DNA from: Coenobita brevimanus
Lineage: Eukaryota; Arthropoda; Malacostraca; Decapoda; Coenobitidae
Direction of reading: 5' to 3'
DNA: 64,000 bases
NCBI GenBank assembly: GCA_032717465.1
Contig: CM064715.1
Span: forward strand, 40,662,159-40,726,158
The stretch's first letter is position 1. Each line of letters starts with the position of its first letter. The translations under genes were made by a program, and so were the position numbers. This document shows positions 48,431 to 59,899 of the stretch, piece by piece. The notes under the pieces are model-generated. The model was not told where the DNA came from, ran no database searches, and worked only from the letters and a program-made list of their open reading frames with translations.

Positions 48431-50340
48431 TCCAGAGTATTTTTCATAATCCTAGGTAAATAAAAACCAAATTATCCGTAGTATTTCTGAGCAAAGGAAA
48501 TAGTCCAGGTTGTACCGTATAACCTGGTTTCATGGACAGCCGTGAATATTGTATGTTCTGGAAAAGGATATACAGTGCAGCGTTAAGAAATTCTTCAACT
48601 TTTATTCTCGGGAAGATCAAACAAGCGAGTTCAGTTTGCTTCGCCACTGCCTCTGTTCACGCATCAGTATTATTAAGGACCTGGATGGAAACCGCCTTCT
48701 GTGGACACTATTGTAAGGAAACACAGAGAGTTGGCAAAAACTGAGCTTAGACCCCCATTGCAGTCAATAAACAAAAAAAATCTATGCATTCGTTTTCTTC
48801 GTCTTAGCATGTGAGTGAAGAGAGTGACTAAAGTAACGATATTTATTTTTAACTGTGTATCTAAAGCCTTGATTTCTTTTGCCCGATGACGTCATACTCA
48901 TATTTTGTGGGATCCTCCGGCTTAGAAGAGCTAATGTCATCGAGTTATTTATTTACTTATTGAGACTCCAATTTGAAATTTACAGATCCCAGCCCCGCCA
49001 AAGTCTCCAGGAGAATTACGGATGCATTCCTAAGATCCTCACTAGATAATCCTCAGAGGTGACATTATTTAGGGTCATTTCGAGAACATTTTTCACTTTG
49101 TTGGCCCCTCTTATGTACCGCATGCCAGCCAGACCGATGCCTGTCAGTCAGAAGGGCGTTTGATAGAGGGTATACCGCCTTCTTGGTGATTAAATACCAC
49201 TATGCCTATCACCGGCATTCTCGTCAGCTTTGGAGGCTTTCTAGCATCTCCTCCATAACAGTTTATTTTTCTGTATCACACGCTAATATTCTCTTGTATG
49301 TTATTTATACAAAGTTGGTACAAAATAAATAAATAAATAAACAGGATACAATAAACTGCTGAACGCTCAAAATAAATCGCTATAGACATTGTGCTACGCA
49401 ACACCTAAATTCACAATATGGTACTTGTTCTTTGATGGACTTTCGACAAAGTATCAGTACATTCTTTTGCCTGTATCAAGAGGCTCGCAAAAATCAAGTA
49501 ATTTGGTGGAGAGACAGTCAGTCAGACAGTCAGAATCGAGTAAAACTTTAATCTCTGTCTTCCCTTAATATCTTGAGTAAGATAAGGTCTTACATATTTT
49601 TACTCGCACCAAACTATTTCCTGCAACTTACAGTAGGAGAAACCAATCAAAATGCAGGTTAGTTAATGTTGTATACAGCTTACTCAGATTAAAAAGTTTT
49701 TAACTTGAATCAAAGCGTCTGAAATCAGCAAGACTAATTAGAAAAACATCATCGCACTAAGGTGAATTAATATAATAAAAGATCATATCACGAACCTACT
49801 ACACACCATACTTCCTCTTTCAACCAGTCACACTTCCACTATTTAGATTCTTTATTTTACCACTGAATGCAATCCCAAACATCCTTCTTCCACTGCACCT
49901 CTTTTCAACTCCTCATTTCGACTCCCGCCCCCATAACTTAGATTCATTTTACCATTCACTGCAGTCTCAAAAACCAATCTTCCAAGGCACCCCTTCCTCA
50001 CACGTCTCATTTCCAATTCAACTTTCACTGCATAGATTCCTTATTTTACCATTCAATGCAAGCTCCAACACTCCTCCTTCACGGCACTCCATCCCCACAC
50101 TTCTCCCCCATTCCAATCCCTTCCCTCTTCTCAGCCCGAACCAATCTAGAAGGCTATAGACGTTGCCGGGCCCGTAAAAGCTTCCATCTCATTTTACGAA
50201 CACATCACACGGTCAATGATAGTCGTAGTGGAGGAAAGGGGAATATTTATTTCGGTAATATATCGTTCGTACGCCTCTCCGCCCTACTTCAGTCTGTCTC
50301 TCCGTCGGCTGGTGGGGTGAGATATATGGAGACAGATAAA
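48431..50340. other. Unique AT-rich DNA
   Basis: About 1.9 kb with an AAAT run (about 49323-49343) and CAGTCAGT words near 49515. Pyrimidine-rich at 49800-50130 with loosely repeated CACTCC...TTATTTTACCATTCA...TGCA phrases (about 49853, 49945 and 50040, spacing about 95 bp). No gene recognised. Confidence 0.5.
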
Positions 50341-50349
50341 CAGGGGGTG

Positions 50350-50547
50350 AAAAAAATAAAGACAGGGGAGAAGACTGGAGAAGAGAGGAGAGAGAACCAA
50401 GGTGAAAACAGACTGAGAGATGAGAGGAAGACTGAAAAAGAAGGGAGAGAGAGAGAAACTGCGGAACTAGACAGACGTGAGATGAAGGTTGATGAAAGAG
50501 GGGGTGAGAGAAACGAGGTGAAAATAGACAGAGAGGAAAGAAGATTG

Positions 50548-50613
<66 letters not shown>

Positions 50614-50720
50614 AACATATGGAAAGCCAGACAGACAGAACAGAGAGAGAGAGAGAGAGAAGCAGAGGGCGGGGAGGTGAGCAAGGGAGAGAGAAGAAGA
50701 GGGATGCGATGACTGAGGGA
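50350..50720. repeat. Purine-rich DNA with (ACAG)n
   Basis: GAGAGGAGAGA-type DNA, ACAG tetranucleotide run at about 50552-50612, GA run at 50642-50660. Confidence 0.92.
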
Positions 50721-51390
50721 TGAAAAATTGGAAAGTAAGAATTGATGAGGATGGGGCGCTGAGATGGATGGCAAGCGAGAATAGATGGGCTAGGCCTGCA
50801 ATACACACGAGCTGCTACACTTGATGGGGGTAATGGGTGTAGGCAGGTTGAGGGGGAAAACTAATGGGCCAGTGCAGTCGGTCACCTATTCACGTCTTTT
50901 ATTTTATTCTCTTGTTACCACCAAGCCATTGCCTTCAGCTAAACCCGACCATTCCTAAAGATGCAGTTTATAAGTTGAAGCCGCATTTTTATTTTCTTTA
51001 TTTTAGATCACTTACGATCTTGATGGTCGGTGGGTTCGCCCATCATCCACTCACTCAGTGTAGTGATACTCTATTTCAGGGTAACTCTGCACTGAGTGAC
51101 AAGCAAAATGAACTCATGTAAACCAGGAAATCATTTATAACACCGGGAGATAACCTCATAACCAACCCCACGTGTTCCCTACGTGTCAGCAAGGTTGACG
51201 GAGGGATAGTGCCCCTCCATGGAAAAAACTAACTAAAAATACAAACAAGTGGTGCCAGGCACAACAAACCTCTCCCGACAGCAGTTATTTTATTGCTCTT
51301 AAATACTTAATTGTTACTGCCATTTAGTGTCAGTGGACAATTAAAGTCTAAGGTAGTGGCACAAATGTTTTCAAGTTACGACCTCTGAAA
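50721..51390. other. Unique spacer
   Basis: No supported feature. Confidence 0.5.
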
Positions 51391-51392
51391 AT

Positions 51393-51548
51393 CCATGATC
51401 TTGCATTTGACCTTGCAAGGTCACTCAAGGTCAAAGGTCATGCTGCCAAATGATAGCCCATATGAGACTTCCGTGACCTTGAATCTGACCTTTCAAGGTC
51501 ATTCAAGGTCAAAGGTCTTGGTGCCAAATGAAAGCCCATATTACGAGG
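51393..51548. repeat. Two tandem units of about 76 bp with everted AGGTCA half-sites
   Basis: Unit 1 contains TGACCTTGCAAGGTCA, then CTCAAGGTCAAAGGTCA and TGCCAAATGATAGCCCATAT. Unit 2 contains TGACCTTTCAAGGTCA, then TTCAAGGTCAAAGGTC and TGCCAAATGAAAGCCCATAT. Each carries an everted repeat TGACCT-4 bases-AGGTCA followed by direct half-sites. A 65-codon frame across the units is a repeat translation (QGHSRSKV twice). Confidence 0.85.
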
Positions 51549-51589
51549 AAGCGAAGCTTGAACCTTTTTGGAAGGACATAAGTCAAGAG

Positions 51590-51968
51590 TGAGTGCAGTG
51601 GAAATGAGTGGAGTTACATGGAGAGACAGATTGACAAGTGAGGAAGTGAAGGAGCGTTGTGGTATGGATGTGGATGTGATAGAAAGCGTTAGGAGAAATA
51701 TGCTGAGGTGGTTTGGCCATGAGGAGAGTATGGAGTGCGAGAGACTGACGGGAGAGTGTATGTGAGTGCGGTGGAGGGGAGGAGAGGGAGGGGGAGGCTG
51801 AGGATGAGATGGAGGAATGGGGTGGAGAGGCAAATGAGAATGGGGTTTGTGGGCTAGGAGGTAGGCAGTGAAATGGCAGGAGACAGGGTAACGTGGAGGC
51901 GATTTGTTTGTGGCCACCTCTTACGAGATTGAGGGGTCTGGCAATAGATAGATAGACGATCTTGGCCT
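51590..51968 (+). pseudogene. RTE-like non-LTR retrotransposon, 3' end with frameshift and GATA tail
   Basis: The frame to 51763 encodes WRDRLTSEEVKERCG then VRRNMLRWFGHEESM and ECERLTGECM before a stop. Shifting one frame continues VSAVEGRRGRGRLRMRWRNG and VERQMRMGFVG. The string R-x-x-x-L-R-W-F-G-H-x-x-R/S-M followed by G-R-x-x-R-G-R-x-x-x-R-W is the well-known C-terminal signature of RTE/BovB-like and related reverse transcriptases. The 3' region then contains AGTGAAATGGC, GTGGAGGCGATTTGTTTGTG, GTCTGGCAATAGATAGATAG, i.e. a GATA-type tail. The copy is 5'-truncated just after the AGGTCA repeats. A second copy of the 3' end lies at 61378-61496. The element is dead; only a terminal fragment is present. 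Confidence 0.83.
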
Positions 51969-52767
51969 TCAAGATCATAATAAGCCTTGTTTTGTACTGT
52001 TGGCATTAACAGACTTTACTCAGGATAAGTCGAAATGTTGCATTCGTACCGTGCTAAGGCAAATGATTTTTTTTTTTTCCTGAACTACCGGATAATGACC
52101 CATTAATGATACTAAAGTAGAGCGATAGTGAAAATTTTGCAAAGAGTCTTATGACCTATTAATAATAACAAGGCAGATGAAACGAAAATTATATGATAAT
52201 TTTGAAGAACTGGGTCGAATCGAAAGAGATCCGAGTTTTTTACTACACAGTTCTTCACGTTTTCTCAAGACTTTTATTAACATGGAGTTTTTTCATCAGT
52301 AGGCTACCTTACTTATTTTACTTTGGCTGCCATTTCAAGTCTGCCTCCTCTTTCCACATGCTTGAAGCACGTCTAAAACTCTCCGAAGAGCTACGAACGA
52401 TGCTCAGTGGTCGTCATCGTAGCAAATTAAGTTGTCCACATTAACAGAATATCTTGGTTTTGCAAAAATTTCGATGCAAAGACGTCCGATCTTGGGCGAA
52501 AAAAATGTGGCTTAATTTATGCTGCCACCTGACGATCTTATTCAATATAGGGGGAATGTTCCTCAGAGCAGGAATTAAGTGAGGCTGTACCTATCCCTTC
52601 CAGGTAGAAAAATTTAACATGAGGTGAAAAATCGCCCAAATATAGCAAGAAGAATGAAGTTTTTATTGGAACGTTTCAGTACGCGGACATCTTTTTGATA
52701 TATTTTTGCTGTCCCCAGTATGTTACTTAGCGTAGGGAAGAACTCTTGGGCCCATACTCTGGTCGGA
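51969..52767. other. Unique DNA with MITE-like word
   Basis: TGCTGCCACCTGACGATCTT followed by ATTCAATATAGG near 52522 fits the CAGACGATTTTATT family. No gene recognised. Confidence 0.45.
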
Positions 52768-52769
52768 TA

Positions 52770-52951
52770 AGGAAGCATCCCTAACACCCTTTCCTACGCG
52801 ATTTATTTTACTTATTACACTTTACTGTCCTCTTTTGTGTTACATAAATCTTTCCAATATCGACAAACTCTGCACGAGTACCGTACAGAAGGATAGTAAC
52901 AAGCCATTTGCAAAAATAAATCGCTGAAGAAGAGGTGTTAGGGAGCTTCCT
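52770..52951. mobile_element. MITE, TAACACC family, copy 2, with TA target duplication
   Basis: The left terminal inverted repeat starts AGGAAGCATCCCTAACACCC and continues CGATTTATTTTACTTATTAC. The right one reads, outward-in, AGGAAGCTCCCTAACACCTC then GCGATTTATTTTTGC. Arms are about 45-47 bp. Flanking bases are TA at 52768-52769 and TA at 52952-52953, the target duplication typical of Tc1/mariner-type elements. It is 182 bp long with no coding capacity. A diverged relative lies at 30366-30514. Confidence 0.85.
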
Positions 52952-52953
52952 TA

Positions 52954-53065
52954 ACGATGAGAATTCTAGTCTTGCAATGATGGGTTCAGCTGATAACTAT
53001 TTCGTATCTCGCCCCACTAGTTCGAAAAAATGAAACTAGACTGAACTGAATCCCCCATAGAAAGT

Positions 53066-53118
<53 letters not shown>

Positions 53119-53400
53119 GCAATAAAGGTCAATAACAACAACAGTAACCTCCCTAACAACCTCAAATTAGTCAGCTCCGGACATAATGACACCGATTAAT
53201 ATTTCCGGGTAACCACTGTACCTTACAAAATGTTAAATAGTAAAAGTTTAGTGTTGACCTCGTCCTTACTTGGAAAACAGGCCAGTATGATGATGATGAT
53301 GATGATGATGATAGGAAGGGTGATATGATGATGATGATGATAATGATGGTGATGGTTATTATTATTATTTTTTTTTTATTATTATCATAAACGCTCCACT
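52954..53400. repeat. (GA)n and GAT/ATT repeats within unique DNA
   Basis: GA at about 53071-53117, GAT at about 53287-53310 and 53325-53342, ATT-rich at 53356-53386. Confidence 0.9.
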
Positions 53401-53879
53401 GTGCTGATGTATTATTCTTACAACGACCAAACGACTTTTTAATATTAGGATGGCTCGGGGACGCTAAGAATGTTGAATAATTATTAATACTTTTATCGTT
53501 AACCAAAGCACTGTGAGGACCCATTACCCTTTTCATTTTTGTTTATTTTACAGTTATTTATCAATGAATTTATGAGGAGCCTTAGCAGTGATGGGGTGAA
53601 TAAAGGCTGTGTACAGTCGCGGACAATACTATCGCCCCACGTGTCAACAGAATACGAGTGTTGTAATTATGAAGTTCTTCCGTTATGAAAAATTTGTTGG
53701 TCTCTGAAAGATCTATTCACTGGATTCATTGTGCTTAAGTTATAAGGTACGAAAATAAAATCTCCTTAGTCACTGTATAAATAAACCCTTCAGTATGGCA
53801 ATCAACAGAGCCAAAAAGGGTTAAGGATATTATTTTTGTTAGGCTAGTGTAAACGTGCAACAGCATCATTAGTGACGTT
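53401..53879. other. Unique AT-rich DNA
   Basis: ACCCTTCAGTATGG and AAAAAGGGTTAAGG at 53787-53825 look like the ends of a short TTAACCC-type element. Otherwise nothing. Confidence 0.4.
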
Positions 53880-54131
53880 ATGGTAAGGGAGAAAGATATA
53901 CTACTTGCGACCAATCAATTTAAGATCAGCAAAGAAACTAATCTAGACAAAGCAATTCCAAGAGTTCTGCAGCAAGCAAAGAATGAAATATTAAAACCCC
54001 TAGCTCAAAATTTCAACATGTCATTAAAGATCAAGAATGTACCTTATGACTGCAACCTAGCAAATGAACTTCATTATTCAAAAATGGTATATGGAGCAGC
54101 CTGGGCATACCGGCAAATAGCTCAACATTAG
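53880..54131 (+). other. Unrecognised 83-codon open frame
   Basis: ATG at 53880 to TAG at 54129. The composition is protein-like (Lys/Asn/Ala-rich, charged N-terminus MVREKDILLATNQFKISKET, ending AAWAYRQIAQH) and free of simple repeats. I recognise no domain. It could be a fragment of a transposon or virus-derived protein, a decayed exon, or chance in AT-rich DNA. No ribosome or splice context supports it, and no function is assigned. Confidence 0.25.
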
Positions 54132-55018
54132 TAGCATGCAAGTTGTAGGAAACCATAAATGAAGATAATATAGTTAATTACGTAGAACAAAATAATCCCA
54201 TCAAAGACTCACGGCCTTCATATATAGATAGATAGATAGATAGACATAGATATAGATATAGATAGATAGATATAGATAGACAAATAGATAGATAGACAGA
54301 TAGATAGATACACTATATAAAAATTGTCCTCAGATTAAGGAATAAATCATGCAAAATATATAAAAAGCTAAATCTCCAAGTTTACCTAAGTCCATGAATG
54401 GCATGATAATATGGCAGTTGATAAGCATTTCACAGTACATTAATGAAAATACGTTAGAGGTAATTGTTGCGAAATTAATTACAAACGCTTCCATTCCAAT
54501 GAATCGAAGCCTTTTTTTTCCTCAGTAGGTTGGTAAGTGTATGAAATAGTTGCCCAGGAATGTGGTGCACTGCAATTTAATACTGACATTCAAAATTAGC
54601 TTAGATAAAGATCCGGCTTCTATTTCTCAGCTAAACATGTTCACGGCTGACTAATAGAAAAACCTGACAGATTGTTTTACTCTCATTTGGATCGTCGAGA
54701 ATATAACAAGAGCGTTGTATAATGATTGTACAGTTTCCTCTTCCTGACCAAGATAATATATACATTTTTTTTTTTATGACATTTCCGAAACAATTTTTCT
54801 ATGGTGTACAGTGATCCTTTCCATTTTTTTTTTTTTCGCCAACTTCAACTATAGGGATTGGTGGTTGAGGAGAGATATTTAGTTTCAATATCCTCTCTTT
54901 GACTCATACACAAGATCCCATAGTCTTATCTTCTATGTTTTAAAGATACATTGAAAGGATTACTAGATTTGATGCTGCTTGCTTTCCTTTATACTCCTTT
55001 GTACTTCTTAACGATGAA
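54132..55018. other. AT-rich DNA with GATA repeat
   Basis: GATA/GACA tetranucleotide DNA at about 54221-54312; poly-T runs near 54765 and 54825. No gene. Confidence 0.6.
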
Positions 55019-55019
55019 A

Positions 55020-55325
55020 TAAGAATAAATTTAAGTAATGGAAAAGAAGACAGGTGGACTGAAAGTAAAAACAGAAGTGAAGAGGAGAGAGACAGAAAGA
55101 GGAGAGGTAGCATGAAACAATAGGAGGATGAGAGACAAGCAGGGGGAGTGAGAGGAGGCATGTAAAGAAAGAGAAGAGAAGAGAAGAGGAGGGGTGAATA
55201 AGAGAAGGCAGGAAGTTGAATGGTGGGGTGTAGGATATTGAGAAGAATTGGAGTGGGAAGGGAGAGATGAATGGGAAGAAGAAAGAGGAGAGAAAGGGAG
55301 GGGAAAGGAAGGTAAGGAGAAGGCA
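55020..55325. repeat. Purine-rich tract
   Basis: G/A-rich plus strand with GAGAAGAGAAGAGAAGAG; the minus-strand frames are artefacts. Confidence 0.85.
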
Positions 55326-55383
55326 TGAGAGGAAAACGACTGATACATAGTTTTGTGAACCAGTCAATATGTCAGTCAGTCAG

Positions 55384-55386
<3 letters not shown>

Positions 55387-55462
<76 letters not shown>
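55387..55462. repeat. (CT)n microsatellite
   Basis: Pure CT run. Confidence 0.97.
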
Positions 55463-55466
<4 letters not shown>

Positions 55467-55568
55467 ACCCATAAACCTAACTTCATTCCTTCATACCCAC
55501 CATCCACAGCAGCCAAATCTGTCACCCTCACAAGGACTGGAAGTTACGACATGCTGTAGAGGAAATTG

Positions 55569-55569
<1 letters not shown>

Positions 55570-55634
<65 letters not shown>

Positions 55635-55760
55635 TTTTTATGCATGTATGTGTAATGTGTGATTATATATGTACACTACAGTATGTGTGTGTGTGTGTGT
55701 GTGTGTGTATGTGGATTTTTTATGCATGTATGTGTAATGTGTGTTTATATATGTACACTA

Positions 55761-55829
<69 letters not shown>
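55570..55829. repeat. (TG)n arrays separated by two copies of a shared 50-bp segment
   Basis: TG at 55570-55632; segment TTTTTTATGCATGTATGTGT... to CACTACAG (55634-55681); TG at 55682-55709; the same segment again (55715-55763); TG at 55764-55829 with one TCTG break. The same segment occurs at 26667-26711, again directly before a TG run. Confidence 0.93.
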
Positions 55830-55831
<2 letters not shown>

Positions 55832-55929
55832 CCCAGAGCCGAAATATCAGCCCTAGCGGACATTGGCGAGGTTATTGGATGATTCGGACCCCTACTGCTC
55901 GCCCCCTCACTGACTCCTGGTGATGCCCA

Positions 55930-56660
55930 ATAGGTCTTTCTGTCTGCCTGTCCTTATGGGTGTGTATTTGTCTATCTTTCTGTCTGTCTCTCCATCTTTT
56001 AACTCCCAGCTGAATGTCTGCCTTTTACTCTGGCTGTGTGGCTCTCTCTTCTGTCTCTGTCCGTCTGTCAGTCTGTTTATGTTTCTATCTCTCTGTATGC
56101 CAATCTTGTTACGTCTAGCTGAGTATCTGTCTGTTTCTGTCTGTCTGTCTGTCTTGTTACTTCTAGCTGAGTTCCTGTCTTTTTGTGCCGGCCTATATCT
56201 GTCTGCCTGATCTCCTTTTCTCTTTCTTTTTGTCTATCTGTCCTGTTATTTCTAGCTTGCCATCTGTTTGCTTTCCTGTGCTTTCTTATGCCTGTTTGTG
56301 TAGTCTCCTTTCTGTATTTATAGGTCTTTTTTTTTTCCTTGTTACTTGCCTATCTGCGAGTCTATTTCTTTCTGTCTGCCTGCCAGCTTAACTCTGTCAG
56401 TCTCTTCTTTGTCAGTCCATCCACATATCCAGCTGTCTATGCAGCTATTCTGTCTTTACTAGTCTGTCCCTCTGCCTGTCTATATATTTACTCTCCTATC
56501 TCGCTGTTCACAATTTATCCATCTATTTGCTTGTCAGTTTCCCTGTCTTGATCACTGGCTGTCAATTGTTCACCTTCTTTGTCTGTCTGCTTTCTACCTA
56601 CTTATCACTGTGTGTTTATTTATCTTTATGTGTCTTTTTGTCCGACCTCCTGTAAGTTTC
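55930..56660. repeat. TCTG-rich degenerate tetranucleotide DNA
   Basis: TCTGTCTGTC and CTGTCTGCCTG words across about 700 bp, with a longer phrase CTTGTTACTTCTAGCTGAGT or TCTAGCTGAGTATCTG recurring near 56106, 56154 and 56245. Frames are low complexity. Confidence 0.85.
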
Positions 56661-56682
56661 TCTAGTTATTTGCGTCTGTAAG

Positions 56683-56683
<1 letters not shown>

Positions 56684-56745
<62 letters not shown>
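56684..56745. repeat. (CT)n microsatellite
   Basis: Pure CT run. Confidence 0.97.
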
Positions 56746-56748
<3 letters not shown>

Positions 56749-56774
56749 AATCTTCATTTACATGTATGATTGTA

Positions 56775-57728
56775 TTCTTTCATTCATTCATTCATTCATT
56801 CATCTATCTCTTCATTCATTTATATCACCTGTCCTCTTACATTCATTTCATCCATTTTCTTATTCTTTCATCTATCCTTCCATCCATCTGCATACTTATA
56901 GTCCTACACCCATTCACCTATCTATCTATCCACTCCTTCCATCCATCTACCCATCTAACCATATACTGTTCTCTCCATCTATTTACCCATCCACCACTCA
57001 TCATCCTCTACTCCATCCATTCACCTCTTCCATCAACCTTTTTCACTCATCCATCCAGCCATACATCTATCCAGTCTTCCATTCAGTCATCCATTCATCC
57101 ATTTATCCTGCCAACCTCATGCGTTATCCTTCTTCCATCCTTCCATCTATCCATAATTTATTCTTCCATCAACCCTATTTATGTACCATCCATCCATCCA
57201 TCCATCTGCCATCCACCCATCCAACCATCTGCCATCCATCCATCCATCCATCTGTTCATTCATTTAAGAGTTCATTCATCTATATACCCTTCTATTCAAT
57301 TACCTGCTTCATTCATCTATCCATCCTCTTCTCCATCAATCCATCCTTCAACCCATCCATCAATCATTTTGCTAATCCATCCACTCATCAATTTATCCAT
57401 CCACACCTTCATTCATCCATCTGCCCTTCCATCAATCCTTGTGCTTATCCATCCATTCATCCATTTACTCATTCACCCATCGACTCATCCACCCACCCAC
57501 TCATCCATCCATCCGTCTACCCATCCATCTATCCAACCATCAATTTGTCCATTCATCTACCTATCCACTCATCCATCCATCCATCATTCACTCATCCACT
57601 CAACCACCCATCCACTCATCTAAACATCCACTTATCCATCATCCACTCATCCACCCATCCACTCAACCACCTATCCACTCATCCACACATCCACCCATCC
57701 ACTTATCCACTCATCCACCTATCCATCA
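56775..57728. repeat. Long CATC/CATT degenerate tetranucleotide array, about 950 bp
   Basis: ATTC, ATCC and ATCT quadruplets throughout; near 57590-57725 a 12-16 bp higher-order unit (CCACTCATCCACCCAT) appears. All three plus-strand frames give Ile/His/Pro/Ser polymers (335 and 285 codons), which are artefacts of the repeat. Confidence 0.95.
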
Positions 57729-57831
57729 GTGATAATGCAGGGAGACTAGCAACACATTTAGCTTTTTGATGTGAATGAATTACACTGATCACCAACGGAG
57801 CAATATCATAATGGCCTCGTGAAAGCTATAT

Positions 57832-58170
57832 GTCATTTATCTATCTATCCATCAGTCTATCTGCCTGTCTGTCTATTTGTGTTTCTATCCATCTATCTCT
57901 GTCTATCTGTGTATCTGTCTGTGTATTTCATCTGTCAGCTTATATATATTTGTCTATCTACATATACGTCTGTCTAAAAATGTCCATCTCTCACAATCTA
58001 TCTGTCTGTCTATCTGTCTATTTATCTATCGATCTATGTATATATGTAATAATCCAGCCAGCCAGCCAGCCATGTATTCAGCCATCTATCCAATCTACCA
58101 TCCATCTATCAACTCATTTATCCAAAACTCAATCCGATTAATCTTTCTACCCATCTATCTATCTCGTAAC
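57832..58170. repeat. CTAT/CTGT tetranucleotide-rich DNA
   Basis: TATCTATCTGTCTGTC-type DNA with CAGCCAGCCAGCCAGCC near 58054. Confidence 0.9.
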
Positions 58171-59899
58171 GTACCCTTTATGCCGCGGCCTAAACACGAA
58201 ATCTATCCCATCATTTTTATCCCTACTCAGTGACGACCCCTCCTACATCCCCCTCCCCCATATCCCCACCACCACGGCCTTGATCTCTAGTCTCGTTCTT
58301 CGTCTTCCTCTTCTTCCAAGCACTCGTATTTACTCTTCCTCACTAGAGAAAGGAGCTCGTAAAGTTAATGATGTTACTGAGGTGCGATAGTTGCGATGAT
58401 AGTCAGGAAACAGACAGACAGGCAGACAGACAGACAGATTCCGCAGAATCCGCATCGTGACTTGTTTTCTATTCGCTCTTTGTTTATCATGAGCTTTTCT
58501 GATAAGGGCTTGCAATATTTCGTGGTGAAATGGACTGAGTGATGGGCTGGAGACCGTGCGTTCGGTGGTTTGATTGCAGTTACCTTATAAACTGTTCTAA
58601 GTAAATGAAAACGATATCTGCCATATGGCACCAGAACATGAAATATAATGCAAAAGATGGGAAGAATCCACAAGCAACAACAAGCAATGCAATAGCTGGA
58701 CAACAGTAGGTCAGTTGACAGCCAATTGAAATTAGTTATGGGAGTATATGTGACTAGCAACAATGGAGACTCATTCCTGTCTCACAACTGAAATTCAGAG
58801 CTTCATGCAACACTGTTAGTATTCTGCTTGTGAGAGTGATTCAGATCTGTCAGACGAAGAGAAATCGATTACACTAATGGACTGAATACCCAAGGAAATG
58901 GGGCATGCATTCTGTACGATAATTCTACATCTATTTCGACAACCTTTACTTTTATACCTGAGCAGTCACAACCTTCCTCCAGTGAAGTGATAGTCATATA
59001 AGGCTTTATAGTTTAAATACCGCAAATAGTTCATAGCACTCTTTCCACTGCATCTAATCAGTAATGCACATATCTCATCCACGCCTGCTGCCTTCCCACA
59101 CTTTTTACGGGGTTCATCACTTTTATCATTTTGATATTCTCGAGCACTACGTTCCTTCTCTGAGCAGTGTCCAACGCTGTAATGTGCACTACCACTCTGC
59201 TCTTGTCATTCCCATTTGCCGGTGTTCAATAATAGTCTTTTTATTTGCCCAGTATTTTGCTTCCAATATTTAGTATTCTTCCACTTTCGTCACTTACACT
59301 TTTCTACTCTTTCTCTCATTCTTTCCTACCATTCAGCACCACTTTCGAAAATATTTAATTTTCAAATAAATTTTTATTCATATCTATTGAACTTTTTTCA
59401 TTATCCTAATACTTTACGTTTAATTATTCTCATTACACGCTTTTTGCTTTTCCAACATATTCCCTCCATCTTTCATGTGAAATTTTTGCGTACGTCTCAT
59501 CCACCTCCTTTTCTTTTCCACCTCTTTCTATTCCGACAATCCCCCATCCTGTTCAGTCCTTATTGGATGATACCCTTGCATTACCCCACGTGCTTAATAA
59601 GGCATTCCTTACCATATATGTTTTCTACCTTGACTAACACACTGACTCCAGATCTGTGTGAAATTCATATTGTAGCATAACGGAAATGAGGGATATTAGT
59701 CTTTTACCCCTTCCGTAACAGAAATTTGTTGTTCGTACATGCGTACGTCAAAAAACAGTGCCCATCAAGCACCGGAATCGTAACGTTTCTACATACGTAC
59801 TGAAGTTATGTAACTGAGGCACAAAGGGATTAATCGTAATGTTTCTGGGCCAATGGAAATCCACAGGTCCAAATCGCCCTCAACGATTTAAAACAAATA
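58171..59899. other. Unique DNA
   Basis: ACAGACAG run at about 58410-58437. At 59705-59835 a loosely palindromic stretch (ACCCCTTCCGTAAC... to ...AAAGGGATTAA) may be another MITE remnant. A 154-codon frame (59216-59680) is Phe/Leu/Ser-rich in C/T-rich DNA and is not a credible gene. Confidence 0.45.

Noticed and set aside
51395..51592. 65-codon frame with an internal QGHSRSKV duplication as a gene
   Set aside because: The duplication is the DNA-level 76-bp AGGTCA repeat read in a frame that happens to stay open.
56762..57769. 335-codon Ile/His/Pro/Ser frame as a secreted or adhesive repeat protein
   Set aside because: All three forward frames are similarly open because the DNA is a CATC/CATT tetranucleotide array; no signal peptide or conserved unit.
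59216..59680. 154-codon Phe/Leu-rich frame as a multi-pass membrane protein
   Set aside because: Hydrophobicity follows from T/C-rich DNA; no regular membrane-segment spacing or conserved polar residues.
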